64,000 nucleotides of DNA from Vibrio sp. STUT-A11 (GTDB taxonomy: Bacteria; Pseudomonadota; Gammaproteobacteria; Enterobacterales; Vibrionaceae): contig NZ_AP026764.1 in NCBI RefSeq assembly GCF_026000435.1, forward strand, positions 1,798,001 through 1,862,000. Direction: 5' to 3'. The first letter of the stretch is position 1. Each line of letters starts with the position of its first letter. The notes beneath the pieces are model-generated. The model did not search any database and was not told the origin of the DNA. It saw only the letters and a program-made list of their open reading frames with translations. A program made the position numbers and the translations under genes. Positions 51,802 through 60,766 of the stretch are shown in pieces.

Positions 51802-53250
51802 GTGAAGATTTGTTTAGACAACGTAATTGCAAAAGGGAACACCTCCAACTTAACCATTGAGCATTGGAAAATAGAAAGCGGACATTCCTGGGGCATTTTC
51901 AGTGCCGAAGGAGATATCGGCTCTCTACTTGGGGACCTGCTTTGTGGAGAACTCTTGCCAGTCGATGGTAAGTTAGATCTCGGCGGATTAAAAATCGCCC
52001 AAGTCTCTCTGTCTGAACAACAACGCCTGTTAGATCTGGAATTAAAAAAAGACGACACCGACTTTCTTGACCGCATTGACCAGGGCAGTACCGTCTATGC
52101 GTTGATATTTGAATCCTGCCAAGACGAAGCGTTGACACAAAAACTCATCGAAGAGTTAGATCTCTCGCATCTTCAGCAAAGTGGTTTCCGTGTGTTGTCT
52201 ACGGGTGAGACAAGACGAGTGATGTTAGCTCGCGCTTTGGCCACACAACCTGATTTAGTCTTGTTGGACAACCCTTTCACCGGACTAGATGTCAGCCATC
52301 GGGCAACATTGGCTGAATATTTACACACGTTATCTCAGTCGCTACCGATGCTGATTACCTTTTCGCGCGAATCCGATATGCCAGAGTGGATCGATCGTGT
52401 GGCTCTGTTTAACGCCGGAAAACTCGACAGCACCATGGATAAACAAAGCTGGGATCAACACCCAATCATTGAACAAATAAAATCCCAGTCGGAGAAACAA
52501 AGCGAAGAAATGATGGCGCTCATACGCCAGCATCAACACGCTACCCATTTTGAAAACCCGATATTTGAGCTGAAAAATGGTCACGTCGAATATACCGATA
52601 AGAAGATTTTTACAGACTTGAATTGGCGCATCGACAAAGGCCAGCATTGGCAGGTAAAAGGGCCAAATGGATGTGGGAAAAGTACGTTGCTTGGGATGAT
52701 TTTCGGCGATCATCCACAATGTTACAGCAATGATATCCATATTTTCGGTAAAAAACGCGGCTCGGGTGAGACCATCTGGGAGATCAAGCAACATATCGGT
52801 ATGGTGTCATCCGCATTGCACCTGCAGTACCGCGTCAATTGCAGTGCGTTGGAAGTCATTTTATCTGGGTTTTATGACTCGATTGGTTTATATCACCAAC
52901 CGACACGCAAAGAGATGGAAGTCGCGAAAGAATGGCTTGAAATCCTACATATGAGCCAATACCAAAAAACGTCATTTCGCCAATTAGAGTACGGACAACA
53001 ACGTTTACTGCTGATTGCACGTGCGATTGTCAAACAACCCACTTTGCTGATTCTGGATGAGCCTTACCAAGGGTTGGACTTTTTAGGCCGTCGCCTGGTC
53101 AAGAATACCTTAGAGCTCATCGCGCGCGAAAACTTAAGTCAGTTGCTTTATGTCTCCCATTATCAAGAAGACCGTTTGGAAAGCATTAAAAACGAGTTAG
53201 AGTTTGTTTTTGCTCAAGAGGTACAGTGTTATCGCGCCCAGCTCAAATGA
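51802..53250 (+). CDS. ModF-like tandem ABC ATPase with degenerate first site
   Basis: A 482-residue soluble protein with two ABC ATPase domains, closest in layout to ModF (E. coli YbhF/ModF-type, 490 residues). Domain 2 (from ~250) is canonical: Walker A GPNGCGKSTLL, the GSGETIWEIKQHIGMVSS region, and Walker B LLILDEPYQGLD. Domain 1 lacks the P-loop (SAEGDIGSLLG where GxxGxGKS is expected) and has Asn for the catalytic Glu (LLDNPFTGLD), though its LSTGE signature is intact. The start is GTG 51802 with AAGGA 7 nt before. No membrane subunit is nearby. The function of ModF proteins is not well known. Confidence 0.85.
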   Translation: MKICLDNVIAKGNTSNLTIEHWKIESGHSWGIFSAEGDIGSLLGDLLCGELLPVDGKLDLGGLKIAQVSLSEQQRLLDLELKKDDTDFLDRIDQGSTVYALIFESCQDEALTQKLIEELDLSHLQQSGFRVLSTGETRRVMLARALATQPDLVLLDNPFTGLDVSHRATLAEYLHTLSQSLPMLITFSRESDMPEWIDRVALFNAGKLDSTMDKQSWDQHPIIEQIKSQSEKQSEEMMALIRQHQHATHFENPIFELKNGHVEYTDKKIFTDLNWRIDKGQHWQVKGPNGCGKSTLLGMIFGDHPQCYSNDIHIFGKKRGSGETIWEIKQHIGMVSSALHLQYRVNCSALEVILSGFYDSIGLYHQPTRKEMEVAKEWLEILHMSQYQKTSFRQLEYGQQRLLLIARAIVKQPTLLILDEPYQGLDFLGRRLVKNTLELIARENLSQLLYVSHYQEDRLESIKNELEFVFAQEVQCYRAQLK

Positions 53251-53377
53251 TCGGCCGTCCGGCAATAAGCTCAAGCTTTTCTCATAGAGTAAGAATCACC
53301 CATAAAAATTATTTTCATTTTCTCAGTGATTAAGAATTATAGTTGTCCTATATCATCCAACAAGTTACAACCTATAC

Positions 53378-54112
53378 ATGACAACAAACAAAGCAAACGC
53401 TAATCAGGTAAACGAAAAGGCGCTGCAATTATTAATGAAAGTAGCAGTAAGCCAGCTCCCAGTCTCTGCGAAAACACTAAGTGAGCAATTAAACGTTCCA
53501 TTGAGCAGTCTATATCGGCATTTGAAACTGCTAAAAGAATGGAATTTAATTGAAGAAAGCGTCCACGACAAAACATTTGTAGTAGGGCCAGCGGCACTAC
53601 TTTTGATGCACAGCTATGAAAGCTCACAGCACGGTCTTGATATGGTTGAAACCATCTTGGCTCGCTTAGTTCAGCAGACCGGAGAAATGGCGGCCTATAT
53701 GGTTCCTTCTGGTTACCGGGCCTTGTGTGTCAGACAAAAAGAAAGTATGCAGGCGCTACGGTGCAGCTTCGTCCAGGGTCAAAGTCAACCCCTGCTTCGT
53801 GGCGCCTCATCCAAAGTGATGCTGGCTTATATGCCAAAGAGTCGTGGCGAGAAGATCTTACGTTACTTCAAACAGGATCATTGTCTTGATGAATGGGAAC
53901 AAGAGTTTGCCACGATAAGAAAACACGGATACGCCGTAAGTACCTCCGAGATTGACCCAGGTGTTTCTGGTATCAGCGCACCAGTCATGAAAGGAAGTAA
54001 ACTCGTTGGCGCAGTTTCAGTTATGGCTCCAGCTCACAGGGTCGAGAAGGACAAGCAACGTATCGTTTTACACGTGTTGCAGGCGGCAAGGGCACTACCA
54101 CCAGAAAGGTAA
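53378..54112 (+). CDS. IclR-family regulator
   Basis: A 244-residue IclR protein: N-terminal winged helix (VSAKTLSEQLNVPLSSLYRHLKLLKEWNLI) and a C-terminal GAF-like effector domain (LLRGASSKVMLAYMPKSRGE, YAVSTSEIDPGVSGISAPV). It is 6 bp upstream of the ureohydrolase-like gene and so co-transcribed with it. Ligand unknown; such pairs often respond to a metabolite of the partner's pathway. Confidence 0.9.
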   Translation: MTTNKANANQVNEKALQLLMKVAVSQLPVSAKTLSEQLNVPLSSLYRHLKLLKEWNLIEESVHDKTFVVGPAALLLMHSYESSQHGLDMVETILARLVQQTGEMAAYMVPSGYRALCVRQKESMQALRCSFVQGQSQPLLRGASSKVMLAYMPKSRGEKILRYFKQDHCLDEWEQEFATIRKHGYAVSTSEIDPGVSGISAPVMKGSKLVGAVSVMAPAHRVEKDKQRIVLHVLQAARALPPER

Positions 54113-54118
54113 TTCATC

Positions 54119-54961
54119 ATGTTGAGCTTTTTCAAACGTTATAAATTTCAGCAAACAACACATACACCAGTTCAGCACTACCCATTTTCATTTATGACGG
54201 TTTGTGAGCACGTTGCTCCGATGTCAAAAGGCGCGTTTGAATTAGCGAATCAAAGCTTAGAAAGTGCGAGCGAATGGCTCTATCAGCAACATGATCAAAC
54301 TACGGCTGCGCATTGTGGTCATTTTACTTATGCTCAATTAGAGAACGGAGATTTTCAGGAAGCACTTAGTTTGGCACTTTCCCGTCACTCGATTCCAGTA
54401 TTGGTAACCAATTGCACGGAAGCCATCTTGTCTATACTGCCAGTAGTCGTGGCCTGTCAGGATGACGTGGGTATTTTGCATATAGGTAGGAAAATGCATT
54501 TAAAGCCCACACTAGAGCCAAGGGTGGGATCAGCATTTCATTTTGCGCTTTCTCGCTACCCAAATGTTCGGCTGCTTTTTGCGGGTGTTAACCAACATGA
54601 TACCAAGCAGGAAACCTGGGAGTATGCTGAGGACCAAGGCTGTGACTGGGTAACTGATAAAGAGTTTACTTTCCGACACCGTAATCATGTCAAACAACAA
54701 GTAGGCAATTATCTCGACCATTGCGACCAAGTGATTATTTCGGTTGATTTAGGTTCGCTTATCGCCAAAAACGACCTTGATGGTGATATGTCTTTAGATA
54801 TTCAGATGGTACTGAGAACCATCAGGCTATGTTTGGTCTCGGGCAAAGTAAAAGCCATACAGTTGGTTGGTGATCGAGACCGTCTCGTCTATTCAAGACA
54901 AACGAAAACGATTATTGAGGAGCTGTATCAAATCGCGCCACTTCTCGATCACGCTGCCTGA
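54119..54961 (+). CDS. Ureohydrolase-fold protein lacking metal ligands (pseudoenzyme)
   Basis: A 280-residue protein that follows the arginase/agmatinase/formimidoylglutamase layout. VGILHIGRKMHLKPTLEP aligns with the family's DAHxDxRP metal loop, but Asp, His and Asp are replaced (G, K, H). VIISVDLGSLIAKNDLDGDM aligns with SxDxDxxDP, but only the first Asp remains. The GGDH loop is also absent (VLVTNCTEA). The C-terminal KVKAIQLVGDRDRLVY matches the end strand of the fold. It is therefore unlikely to be a manganese hydrolase; a regulatory or binding role with the IclR partner is possible. The fold is assigned by eye. Confidence 0.65.
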   Translation: MLSFFKRYKFQQTTHTPVQHYPFSFMTVCEHVAPMSKGAFELANQSLESASEWLYQQHDQTTAAHCGHFTYAQLENGDFQEALSLALSRHSIPVLVTNCTEAILSILPVVVACQDDVGILHIGRKMHLKPTLEPRVGSAFHFALSRYPNVRLLFAGVNQHDTKQETWEYAEDQGCDWVTDKEFTFRHRNHVKQQVGNYLDHCDQVIISVDLGSLIAKNDLDGDMSLDIQMVLRTIRLCLVSGKVKAIQLVGDRDRLVYSRQTKTIIEELYQIAPLLDHAA

Positions 54962-54984
54962 TAGCAAGATAGAACCGATAAAAT

Positions 54985-55015
54985 AAAAGCGCCCTCCAAC
55001 TGAAGGGCGCTTTTG
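54985..55015. terminator. Bidirectional terminator
   Basis: AAAAGCGCCCT (54985-54995) and AGGGCGCTTTT (55004-55014) with an 8-nt loop. It serves the ureohydrolase-like gene (plus) and rhlE (minus), which converge. Confidence 0.93.
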
Positions 55016-55039
55016 TTCAACTCAATTCGTCAATATTGG

Positions 55040-56329
55040 TTATTTCGCTCGACGTGCTTTCAAACGCTTCACCATCGCCAAACGGCGTTCTGCAGAACCT
55101 TGGTCTGTTGCAGATTGGTTAGGGTTATTGCGACGTCCTTGACGGTTTTTAAATGCCGGTTTGGAGTTCAGCTTTTCGATGTAAGACTCACGCTGCTTTG
55201 GTTCATAACCTGCTAGCTCAATACGGCGAATTCGTTGTTGAATCAAGTTTTCAACTTGTACAACGGTCAGCTCTTCATCTCGGTTTACGAAGGAAACTGC
55301 ATGCCCTTGCTTACCTGCACGACCAGTACGGCCAATACGGTGAACGTAGTCTTCAGCAAGGAACGGCATATCGTAGTTCACGACATGTGGCAGATCCGCG
55401 ATATCCAATCCACGAGCGGCAACATCGGTTGCTACCATCACGCGTACTTTACCTGATTTGAATTCTTCAAGCGCACGACGTCGAGCACTTTGCGCTCTGT
55501 CACCGTGGCAAACTGCCGCTTTGATACCATCAAGCTTCAGCTCTTTAACCACTTCGTTCGCGGTTTCTTTGTAGTTCACAAAGACCAGTACTTGTTGCCA
55601 GTTTTTGCGACCAATCAGTTCAGAAAGCAGCTCTGTTTTACGCTCTTGATCAACGGGATAAAGTACGTGAGCAACGGTTTGTGCGGTTGTATTTGCGCGT
55701 TCAACTTCAATGCGTTTTGGTTTACGCAAAATGTCTTTTGCCAATAGGTTGAGCTGGCTGGACGTCGTTGCAGAGAACATCATGATCTGCGGATCCGTGT
55801 CCACATCAAGCATGATTTTACGCACCGCGTGAATAAAGCCCATATCTAAAATACGGTCAGCTTCATCAAAAACGAGGAACTCTAGATTGGCAACTGAGAC
55901 ATTACCTTGCTCAATGTGCTCTTCCAGACGACCCGGTGTTGCGACCAGAATGTCGACGCCGTTTTCGAGCGCTGAAACTTGTGAAGACATTTTACGGCCA
56001 CCAAAAACCGCCACCACCGATAAGTCGGTATATTTGGTGTACGCTTTGATGTTGTCAGCAATCTGCTCTGCCAGTTCACGCGTTGGAGCAAGAATAAGTG
56101 CACGAGCCGTCTTACGTGAAGCACTGTGATCGCTGTCTAGCAGTCGCTGAATCATAGGCAATGAGAACGCTGCAGTTTTACCAGTACCAGTCTGGGCTGT
56201 AGCGAAAATATCATGGCCTTTACGAGCCATTGGAATCGCCTTCTGTTGAATTGGCGTTAACTTTTCATAACCGCATTCTGCCAGCGCTTTTACCACTTCT
56301 GGTGCAAAACCTTGAGATGAAAATGACAT
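55040..56329 (-). CDS. rhlE: ATP-dependent RNA helicase RhlE
   Basis: A 429-residue DEAD-box helicase with all motifs: Q motif (YEKLTPIQQKAIP), ATAQTGTGKTAAF, PTRELAEQI, ATPGRLEEH, DEAD (VFDEADRIL), SAT, ATDVAARGLDI and HRIGRTGRAG. The basic C-terminal tail (KNRQGRRNNPNQ, AERRLAMVKRLKARRAK) is typical of RhlE, which acts in ribosome assembly and RNA turnover. It is a core-type gene, probably monocistronic. Confidence 0.9.
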   Translation of the reverse strand: MSFSSQGFAPEVVKALAECGYEKLTPIQQKAIPMARKGHDIFATAQTGTGKTAAFSLPMIQRLLDSDHSASRKTARALILAPTRELAEQIADNIKAYTKYTDLSVVAVFGGRKMSSQVSALENGVDILVATPGRLEEHIEQGNVSVANLEFLVFDEADRILDMGFIHAVRKIMLDVDTDPQIMMFSATTSSQLNLLAKDILRKPKRIEVERANTTAQTVAHVLYPVDQERKTELLSELIGRKNWQQVLVFVNYKETANEVVKELKLDGIKAAVCHGDRAQSARRRALEEFKSGKVRVMVATDVAARGLDIADLPHVVNYDMPFLAEDYVHRIGRTGRAGKQGHAVSFVNRDEELTVVQVENLIQQRIRRIELAGYEPKQRESYIEKLNSKPAFKNRQGRRNNPNQSATDQGSAERRLAMVKRLKARRAK

Positions 56330-56515
56330 TGAGCGTATTCCTTAAACAAACCACTAAAAATAGCGTTAAAAATTCAGCCGTGCACTATACCCGAATTTAA
56401 GTGATTTATCTCACTTTTCTCTCTTTTTTCAGTTTTAAGTCTGTGTAAACCGAATAAGCGGCAAACACTAACGCCACATTGCTTGACCGCTTAAGAGGGA
56501 TAACCAGGTAACTCT

Positions 56516-57502
56516 TTACTTCTCTATCCCAGAAAGTTTAAGTAAAACACTTTCTAACTCATCCCAAGGAAGCAACTGAGAGTCAATCACTTCTAATCTC
56601 GACTCAAACCCTTCAAGGCTGATCTCATTCACCGTTACCACCGCATTCGCGACATTAAATGCATAACATCCCCGGTCTGTATTCACTACGGCTTTTACTC
56701 GCTCTGCGGTGAGAGCCGACAGCATAGAGAAAAGCTGATCGAAATCGAACGTATGCTCTGCGCCAAATAGCCAACCACAACTGAAATAACCCTGCCCCTT
56801 ATTCTCTTTACGAATGAACGCTTCACCCGGTGGCAGTTGAAATTGTGGTTCTTGATGCGCGTGTTCATGATGATGAGACTCAATATGCGAAGAAGCACTG
56901 CCATGAACTCGTTCAATATCTAAAACTTCAATGGGTAGATCGCCGTCATGAATCAACTTGCTAAACACTTTTGATGGTGACTGATCGGTGATCCAGTCGC
57001 TAAATACATCGATGTCATGGCTAGAACAAAGGTCAACTTTGCTACCAATAACCACATCCGCGCAATCTAGTTGATCAAGGAAGTTTTGATTGGAAAGGTG
57101 CTTCTCATCACTCAGATTGCGCGGGTCCACCAATGCGATGGTCGCTTTAAGATCAACATAAGGCTGATACTGCTCAGAGGTTAATGTCGCAATCACTTGT
57201 TTTGGATGACCAAGCCCTGTCGGTTCGATAAGCAAACGATCGGGCTTTTGACGCAACAGCGCAGTAATGCCCACCGACATAGGAACGCCTGCGGTACAAC
57301 ACATGCAACCGCCAGGGACTTCTTTTATCAACGCACCTTGGTCAGTCATCAAAGCGCCATCAATACCAATCTCACCGAATTCATTCACTAAGACTGCCCA
57401 ATTTTCGTCTACTGGTTTTTTCTTTAGCAGGTTTAAGATCGTCGTCGTTTTACCTGATCCCAAAAAACCAGTCAGTATATTGGTAGGTACTCGATTTGAC
57501 AT
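56516..57502 (-). CDS. CobW/YjiA-family GTPase (metallochaperone-like)
   Basis: A 328-residue G3E GTPase: Walker A GFLGSGKTT, the metal-binding GGCMCC motif (residues ~64-69), base-recognition GSKVDL in place of NKxD, and a His-rich linker (SHIESHHHEHAHQEP) before the C-terminal CobW domain. The His and Cys clusters point to zinc or cobalt handling, as in YjiA or ZigA proteins. No Zur box is evident upstream. Monocistronic. Confidence 0.88.
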   Translation of the reverse strand: MSNRVPTNILTGFLGSGKTTTILNLLKKKPVDENWAVLVNEFGEIGIDGALMTDQGALIKEVPGGCMCCTAGVPMSVGITALLRQKPDRLLIEPTGLGHPKQVIATLTSEQYQPYVDLKATIALVDPRNLSDEKHLSNQNFLDQLDCADVVIGSKVDLCSSHDIDVFSDWITDQSPSKVFSKLIHDGDLPIEVLDIERVHGSASSHIESHHHEHAHQEPQFQLPPGEAFIRKENKGQGYFSCGWLFGAEHTFDFDQLFSMLSALTAERVKAVVNTDRGCYAFNVANAVVTVNEISLEGFESRLEVIDSQLLPWDELESVLLKLSGIEK

Positions 57503-57704
57503 GCTTTTCTCCGACGTTAGCGCGTTTATACTCAGGCAAAGTATACGGACAATGTGATGTGCTTCAATGGTTTTGTCACTGTGGAACGACTTTAGTTAAC
57601 GGTTTTATCCAGACGACTAGAACTTTACAGGATCTTGGTTTCTCGTCTTAACTTAGGTAGAGTACGCGCCACAAAATATTTGCTATTCGAAGAGATTGAA
57701 TACA

Positions 57705-57953
57705 ATGAACATTGATGATCAAGTGATTGAAACCATTGAAGAGCTAGAAACCTTTCTGCGTTTAGTCGAAGGCGGAGCTCTGGGTTTAGAAGGCGTGGCA
57801 GGCATTGCACTTGCTACAACCAATAGCGATGGCCGCCCATTTGTCGCCGTTTTGGGAGATAACCACCAGCTACTTCTGGGTCGTTGGGTTTCAAAATACG
57901 TTTACGACAACGGTAAAGATATCGTTCGAAACGGTCCAGCTCGTACACATTAA
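57705..57953 (+). CDS. Conserved-looking small protein of unknown function
   Basis: An 82-residue acidic protein from ATG 57705. It starts with a helix (DDQVIETIEELETFLRLVEG), then a compact alpha/beta part (LEGVAGIALATTNSDGRPF, NHQLLLGRWVSKYVYDNGKD). It has no signal peptide and no Cys. I do not recognise the family. It has its own terminator right after the stop, so it is not part of the trpB transcript. Confidence 0.6.
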   Translation: MNIDDQVIETIEELETFLRLVEGGALGLEGVAGIALATTNSDGRPFVAVLGDNHQLLLGRWVSKYVYDNGKDIVRNGPARTH

Positions 57954-57973
57954 TATCAATGTGACGAACCATT

Positions 57974-58003
57974 AGCTTGCTTTTTATAAGCAAGCTTTTT
58001 TGT
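57974..58003 (+). terminator. Terminator of the 82-residue protein gene
   Basis: AGCTTGCTT (57974-57982) and AAGCAAGCT (57988-57996) with a 5-nt loop, followed by TTTTTTG, 20 bp after the stop. Confidence 0.88.
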
Positions 58004-58012
58004 ATTTAATTC

Positions 58013-58030
58013 GTACTATTCAACTAGTTC
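58013..58030. promoter_or_regulatory. TrpR operator before trpB
   Basis: GTACTATTCAACTAGTTC matches the 18-bp TrpR consensus GTACTAGTTAACTAGTTC at 16 positions. It lies 107 bp upstream of the trpB start and overlaps a possible -10 (TACTAT). Tryptophan-dependent repression of this trpB is the straightforward reading. Confidence 0.75.
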
Positions 58031-58136
58031 ACAAGAACAACATCAAGATTTAGGCAACTGATCACACAATACGCATTAGATTTTGGGTATAAACGTACTA
58101 ATCATAAAAATTAAGACGTGAACTAGGACGTGAACA

Positions 58137-59360
58137 ATGAATAACTCTTTCGACTACACTATGCCCAACAATGAAGGATTCTTTGGCGAATATGGCGGCA
58201 GCTTTGTACCACCAGAGCTTGAGCAAATCATGCGAGACATCAACGCTGCCTACGAAGAATGCTGTAAAGACCCAGAATTTAAAGCTGAGCTGGCGCGCCT
58301 TTACAAACATTTTGTCGGTCGACCGAGTCCGATTTTTCATGCTGAGAATTTGTCCAAAAAATATGGCGCTGATATCTACCTGAAACGCGAAGATCTCAAC
58401 CACACTGGCGCGCACAAAATTAACCACTGTTTAGGGGAAGCAATTCTCGCTAAAAAAATGGGTAAAAAGAAATTGATCGCAGAGACAGGCGCAGGTCAAC
58501 ATGGCGTTGCGTTAGCGACAGCAGCGGCTCTTGTCGGATTAGAGTGTGATATTTACATGGGTGAAGTCGACATCGCGAAAGAGCACCCAAACGTGGTTCG
58601 AATGAGAATTCTAGGCGCCAATGTGATTCCTGCGACGCATGGACGCAAAACGCTGAAAGAAGCGGTAGACGCAGCATTTGAAGCTTATTTAAAAGATCCA
58701 GAGACTCAGCTTTACGCCATTGGCTCTGTAGTAGGCCCTCACCCATTCCCTAAAATGGTTCGTGATTTCCAGTCTATTATCGGTAACGAAGCGCGAGTTC
58801 AGTTTAAAGAGATGACGGGTAATTTACCGAACAACCTTGTGGCGTGCGTGGGCGGTGGCTCCAATGCGATGGGCTTATTCAGTGCCTTTTTAGACGACGA
58901 ACAAGTCGCGATTCATGGTGTTGAGCCAGCGGGTCGCTCTTTAGACAAAGTAGGTGAACACGCGGCAACCCTTAGCTTGGGCGAACCGGGCATCATGCAT
59001 GGTTTCAAGTCTTACATGCTAAAAGACGAACAAGGTGAACCTCAAGAAGTTTATTCTGTGGCAAGTGGACTAGACTACCCATCTGTTGGCCCGCAACACA
59101 GTTACCTAAAAGATATCGGCCGCGTGAATTACGGTTCTATCACCGACGACGAAGCAATAGATGCCTTCTTTGAACTGTCTCGTGAAGAAGGCATTATTCC
59201 TGCGATTGAGTCATCTCACGCAGTGGCTTACGCGATAAAACTGGCAAAACAAGGAGAAAAAGGGTCGATTCTCATCAACTTGTCTGGCCGAGGTGACAAA
59301 GATATTGATTTTGTGGTCGAAAACTATGGCTCAAAATACGGGATTGAATCGCTAATCTAA
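58137..59360 (+). CDS. trpB: Stand-alone tryptophan synthase beta subunit
   Basis: A 407-residue PLP enzyme with the full TrpB signature: the PLP Lys in YLKREDLNHTGAHKINH, AETGAGQHGVALATA, phosphate-binding CVGGGSNAMGLFSAF, DYPSVGPQHSYL and the end motif NLSGRGDKDID. It makes tryptophan from indole and serine, normally with TrpA. No trpA or other trp gene is adjacent, whereas Vibrio normally has trpB inside the trp operon, so this would be an extra copy. KREDLNHTGAHKIN is the form I associate with many non-enterobacterial TrpB proteins, which may indicate transfer. A TrpR operator lies upstream and a terminator follows. Confidence 0.92.
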   Translation: MNNSFDYTMPNNEGFFGEYGGSFVPPELEQIMRDINAAYEECCKDPEFKAELARLYKHFVGRPSPIFHAENLSKKYGADIYLKREDLNHTGAHKINHCLGEAILAKKMGKKKLIAETGAGQHGVALATAAALVGLECDIYMGEVDIAKEHPNVVRMRILGANVIPATHGRKTLKEAVDAAFEAYLKDPETQLYAIGSVVGPHPFPKMVRDFQSIIGNEARVQFKEMTGNLPNNLVACVGGGSNAMGLFSAFLDDEQVAIHGVEPAGRSLDKVGEHAATLSLGEPGIMHGFKSYMLKDEQGEPQEVYSVASGLDYPSVGPQHSYLKDIGRVNYGSITDDEAIDAFFELSREEGIIPAIESSHAVAYAIKLAKQGEKGSILINLSGRGDKDIDFVVENYGSKYGIESLI

Positions 59361-59378
59361 AGCTTATTTTCTTAACAT

Positions 59379-59410
59379 AAAGCCACCTCCTTCAAAAAGG
59401 TGGCTTTGTT
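59379..59410 (+). terminator. Terminator of trpB
   Basis: AAAGCCACCT (59379-59388) and AGGTGGCTTT (59398-59407) with a 9-nt loop, then GTTGTTTTT. It ends the trpB transcript and may also act on the minus strand. Confidence 0.85.
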
Positions 59411-59476
59411 GTTTTTGACATCTGTGGATATGTTTTGCTCTTATACTGTAACTCGCTGAAGACTCCCATGCTCTCG

Positions 59477-59632
59477 TCAGATGGCCGGCGAGCGATACTC
59501 TACGTTCACATCTAACCCAAGGTGAGTTGCATACGCCATATACGGGCAGCCTTCACCATCGATGTAAACAACACCATATCCAAACTGGTCGTTGTAATTT
59601 CGCAACTCGATGTCATTAATAGCCGTTAATTT
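59477..59632 (-). pseudogene. Possible gene remnant between trpB and the phn operon
   Basis: One minus-strand frame of about 50 codons without a usable start, ending in TGA at 59477, has protein-like composition (AINDIELRNYNDQFGYGVVY, IDGEGCPYMAYATHLGLDV). It begins right at the end of the binding-protein gene but in another frame. It may be the C-terminal tail of a lost gene. No family is recognised. Confidence 0.35.
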
Positions 59633-60642
59633 TTAGCATCTGACTTACTATCGTAACGATTGATCCATTCCTTTAAAATTGTATCGCGATTCGCTGCTGC
59701 CCACTTAAAGTTGTTCTTAATCATCATAGCTTCTGGCTTTTCAGGGTAATGCTCAACTGGCTTAGCGACACCAGGAAGTGCAACAACAGCGTAAGACTCG
59801 TTATAAAGCTTGTTCGCATTTTTACTTACTGCGAAATCCATTAACTTCTTGGCAGCTTCTAGCTTATCGGTACCTTTAACGATCGCAGCGGCTTCCATAT
59901 CCCAGCCGATACCTTCTGTTGGAAATACTAGGTCGATTGGTGCTTTTTGTTTTTTCAGTTTAGCGCCACGGAAGGCAAACGAAACCCCCATCGTTGTTTC
60001 ACCAGTCGCCGCTAAGTGACACGGCTGAGAGCCAGAGTGGGTATAACGAGCAATGTTTTCATGAAGCTTATCCATGTAGCTCCAGCCTTTCTCTTCACCA
60101 AACAGTTGCAGCCATGCAGATACATCTAGGAACCCCGTTCCTGAAGAACTAGGATTAGGCATCACAATGTGACCTTTGTACTCAGGTTTTGTTAGGTCAG
60201 CCCATGATTTAGGCATTTCCAGATTGTTTTTTTCTAGCTCAATCGTGTTAACACAGATACCAGCAATCCAAGCATCCATACCAATCCAAGTTGGGTTTTC
60301 GCTCATGTCACGGAAGCTGTCGTAAAGTTCGTCACTTCCGTTTGGCTTGTATGATTGCAGCATATTAAGGTTGTCAAAAACCATCATACTGGTTGCTGAA
60401 AGGCCCCAAACAACGTCCGCTTGTGGGTTGTCTTTTTCAGCGAGGATCTTAGCAGTCATAATACCAGTAGAGTCGCGAACCCATTTAATTTCAATATCTG
60501 GGTATTGTGATTCAAACGCTTTCTTGTATTGGTTTAGCTGGTCAGATTCTAATGCAGTATAGACAGTGAGTTCCGAAGCAGCATTAGCCATTGGAGCAGC
60601 CAAAGCAAGCAACAAAGCACCAGTTTTTATCTTGTCGTCCAT
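59626..60642 (-). CDS. Periplasmic binding protein, 2-aminoethylphosphonate-type
   Basis: A 338-residue ABC-type solute-binding protein with a signal peptide (GALLLALAAPMANA) and the iron/phosphonate-binding type II fold (ELTVYTALESDQLNQYKKAF, ADVVWGLSATSMMVFDNL, NPSSSGTGFLDVSAWLQLFG). It matches my recollection of the binding proteins of 2-aminoethylphosphonate importers. AAGGAAA precedes ATG 60642. It follows phnP by 124 bp as the last gene of the C-P lyase operon, but no permease or ATPase follows. An Fe(III)-binding protein is the alternative; context favours phosphonate. Confidence 0.8.
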   Translation of the reverse strand: MDDKIKTGALLLALAAPMANAASELTVYTALESDQLNQYKKAFESQYPDIEIKWVRDSTGIMTAKILAEKDNPQADVVWGLSATSMMVFDNLNMLQSYKPNGSDELYDSFRDMSENPTWIGMDAWIAGICVNTIELEKNNLEMPKSWADLTKPEYKGHIVMPNPSSSGTGFLDVSAWLQLFGEEKGWSYMDKLHENIARYTHSGSQPCHLAATGETTMGVSFAFRGAKLKKQKAPIDLVFPTEGIGWDMEAAAIVKGTDKLEAAKKLMDFAVSKNANKLYNESYAVVALPGVAKPVEHYPEKPEAMMIKNNFKWAAANRDTILKEWINRYDSKSDAKN

Positions 60643-60766
60643 TTTCTATTTCCTTGGGGTTTATCTGTATTAAGTTGTTGCTACTTTACTTGGTAAATAT
60701 TGTCTAAATGAGTACGACGCTTTAGAAATAGTTAGGAAAGCAACTGGTTTTGCTAATCATTGATAT

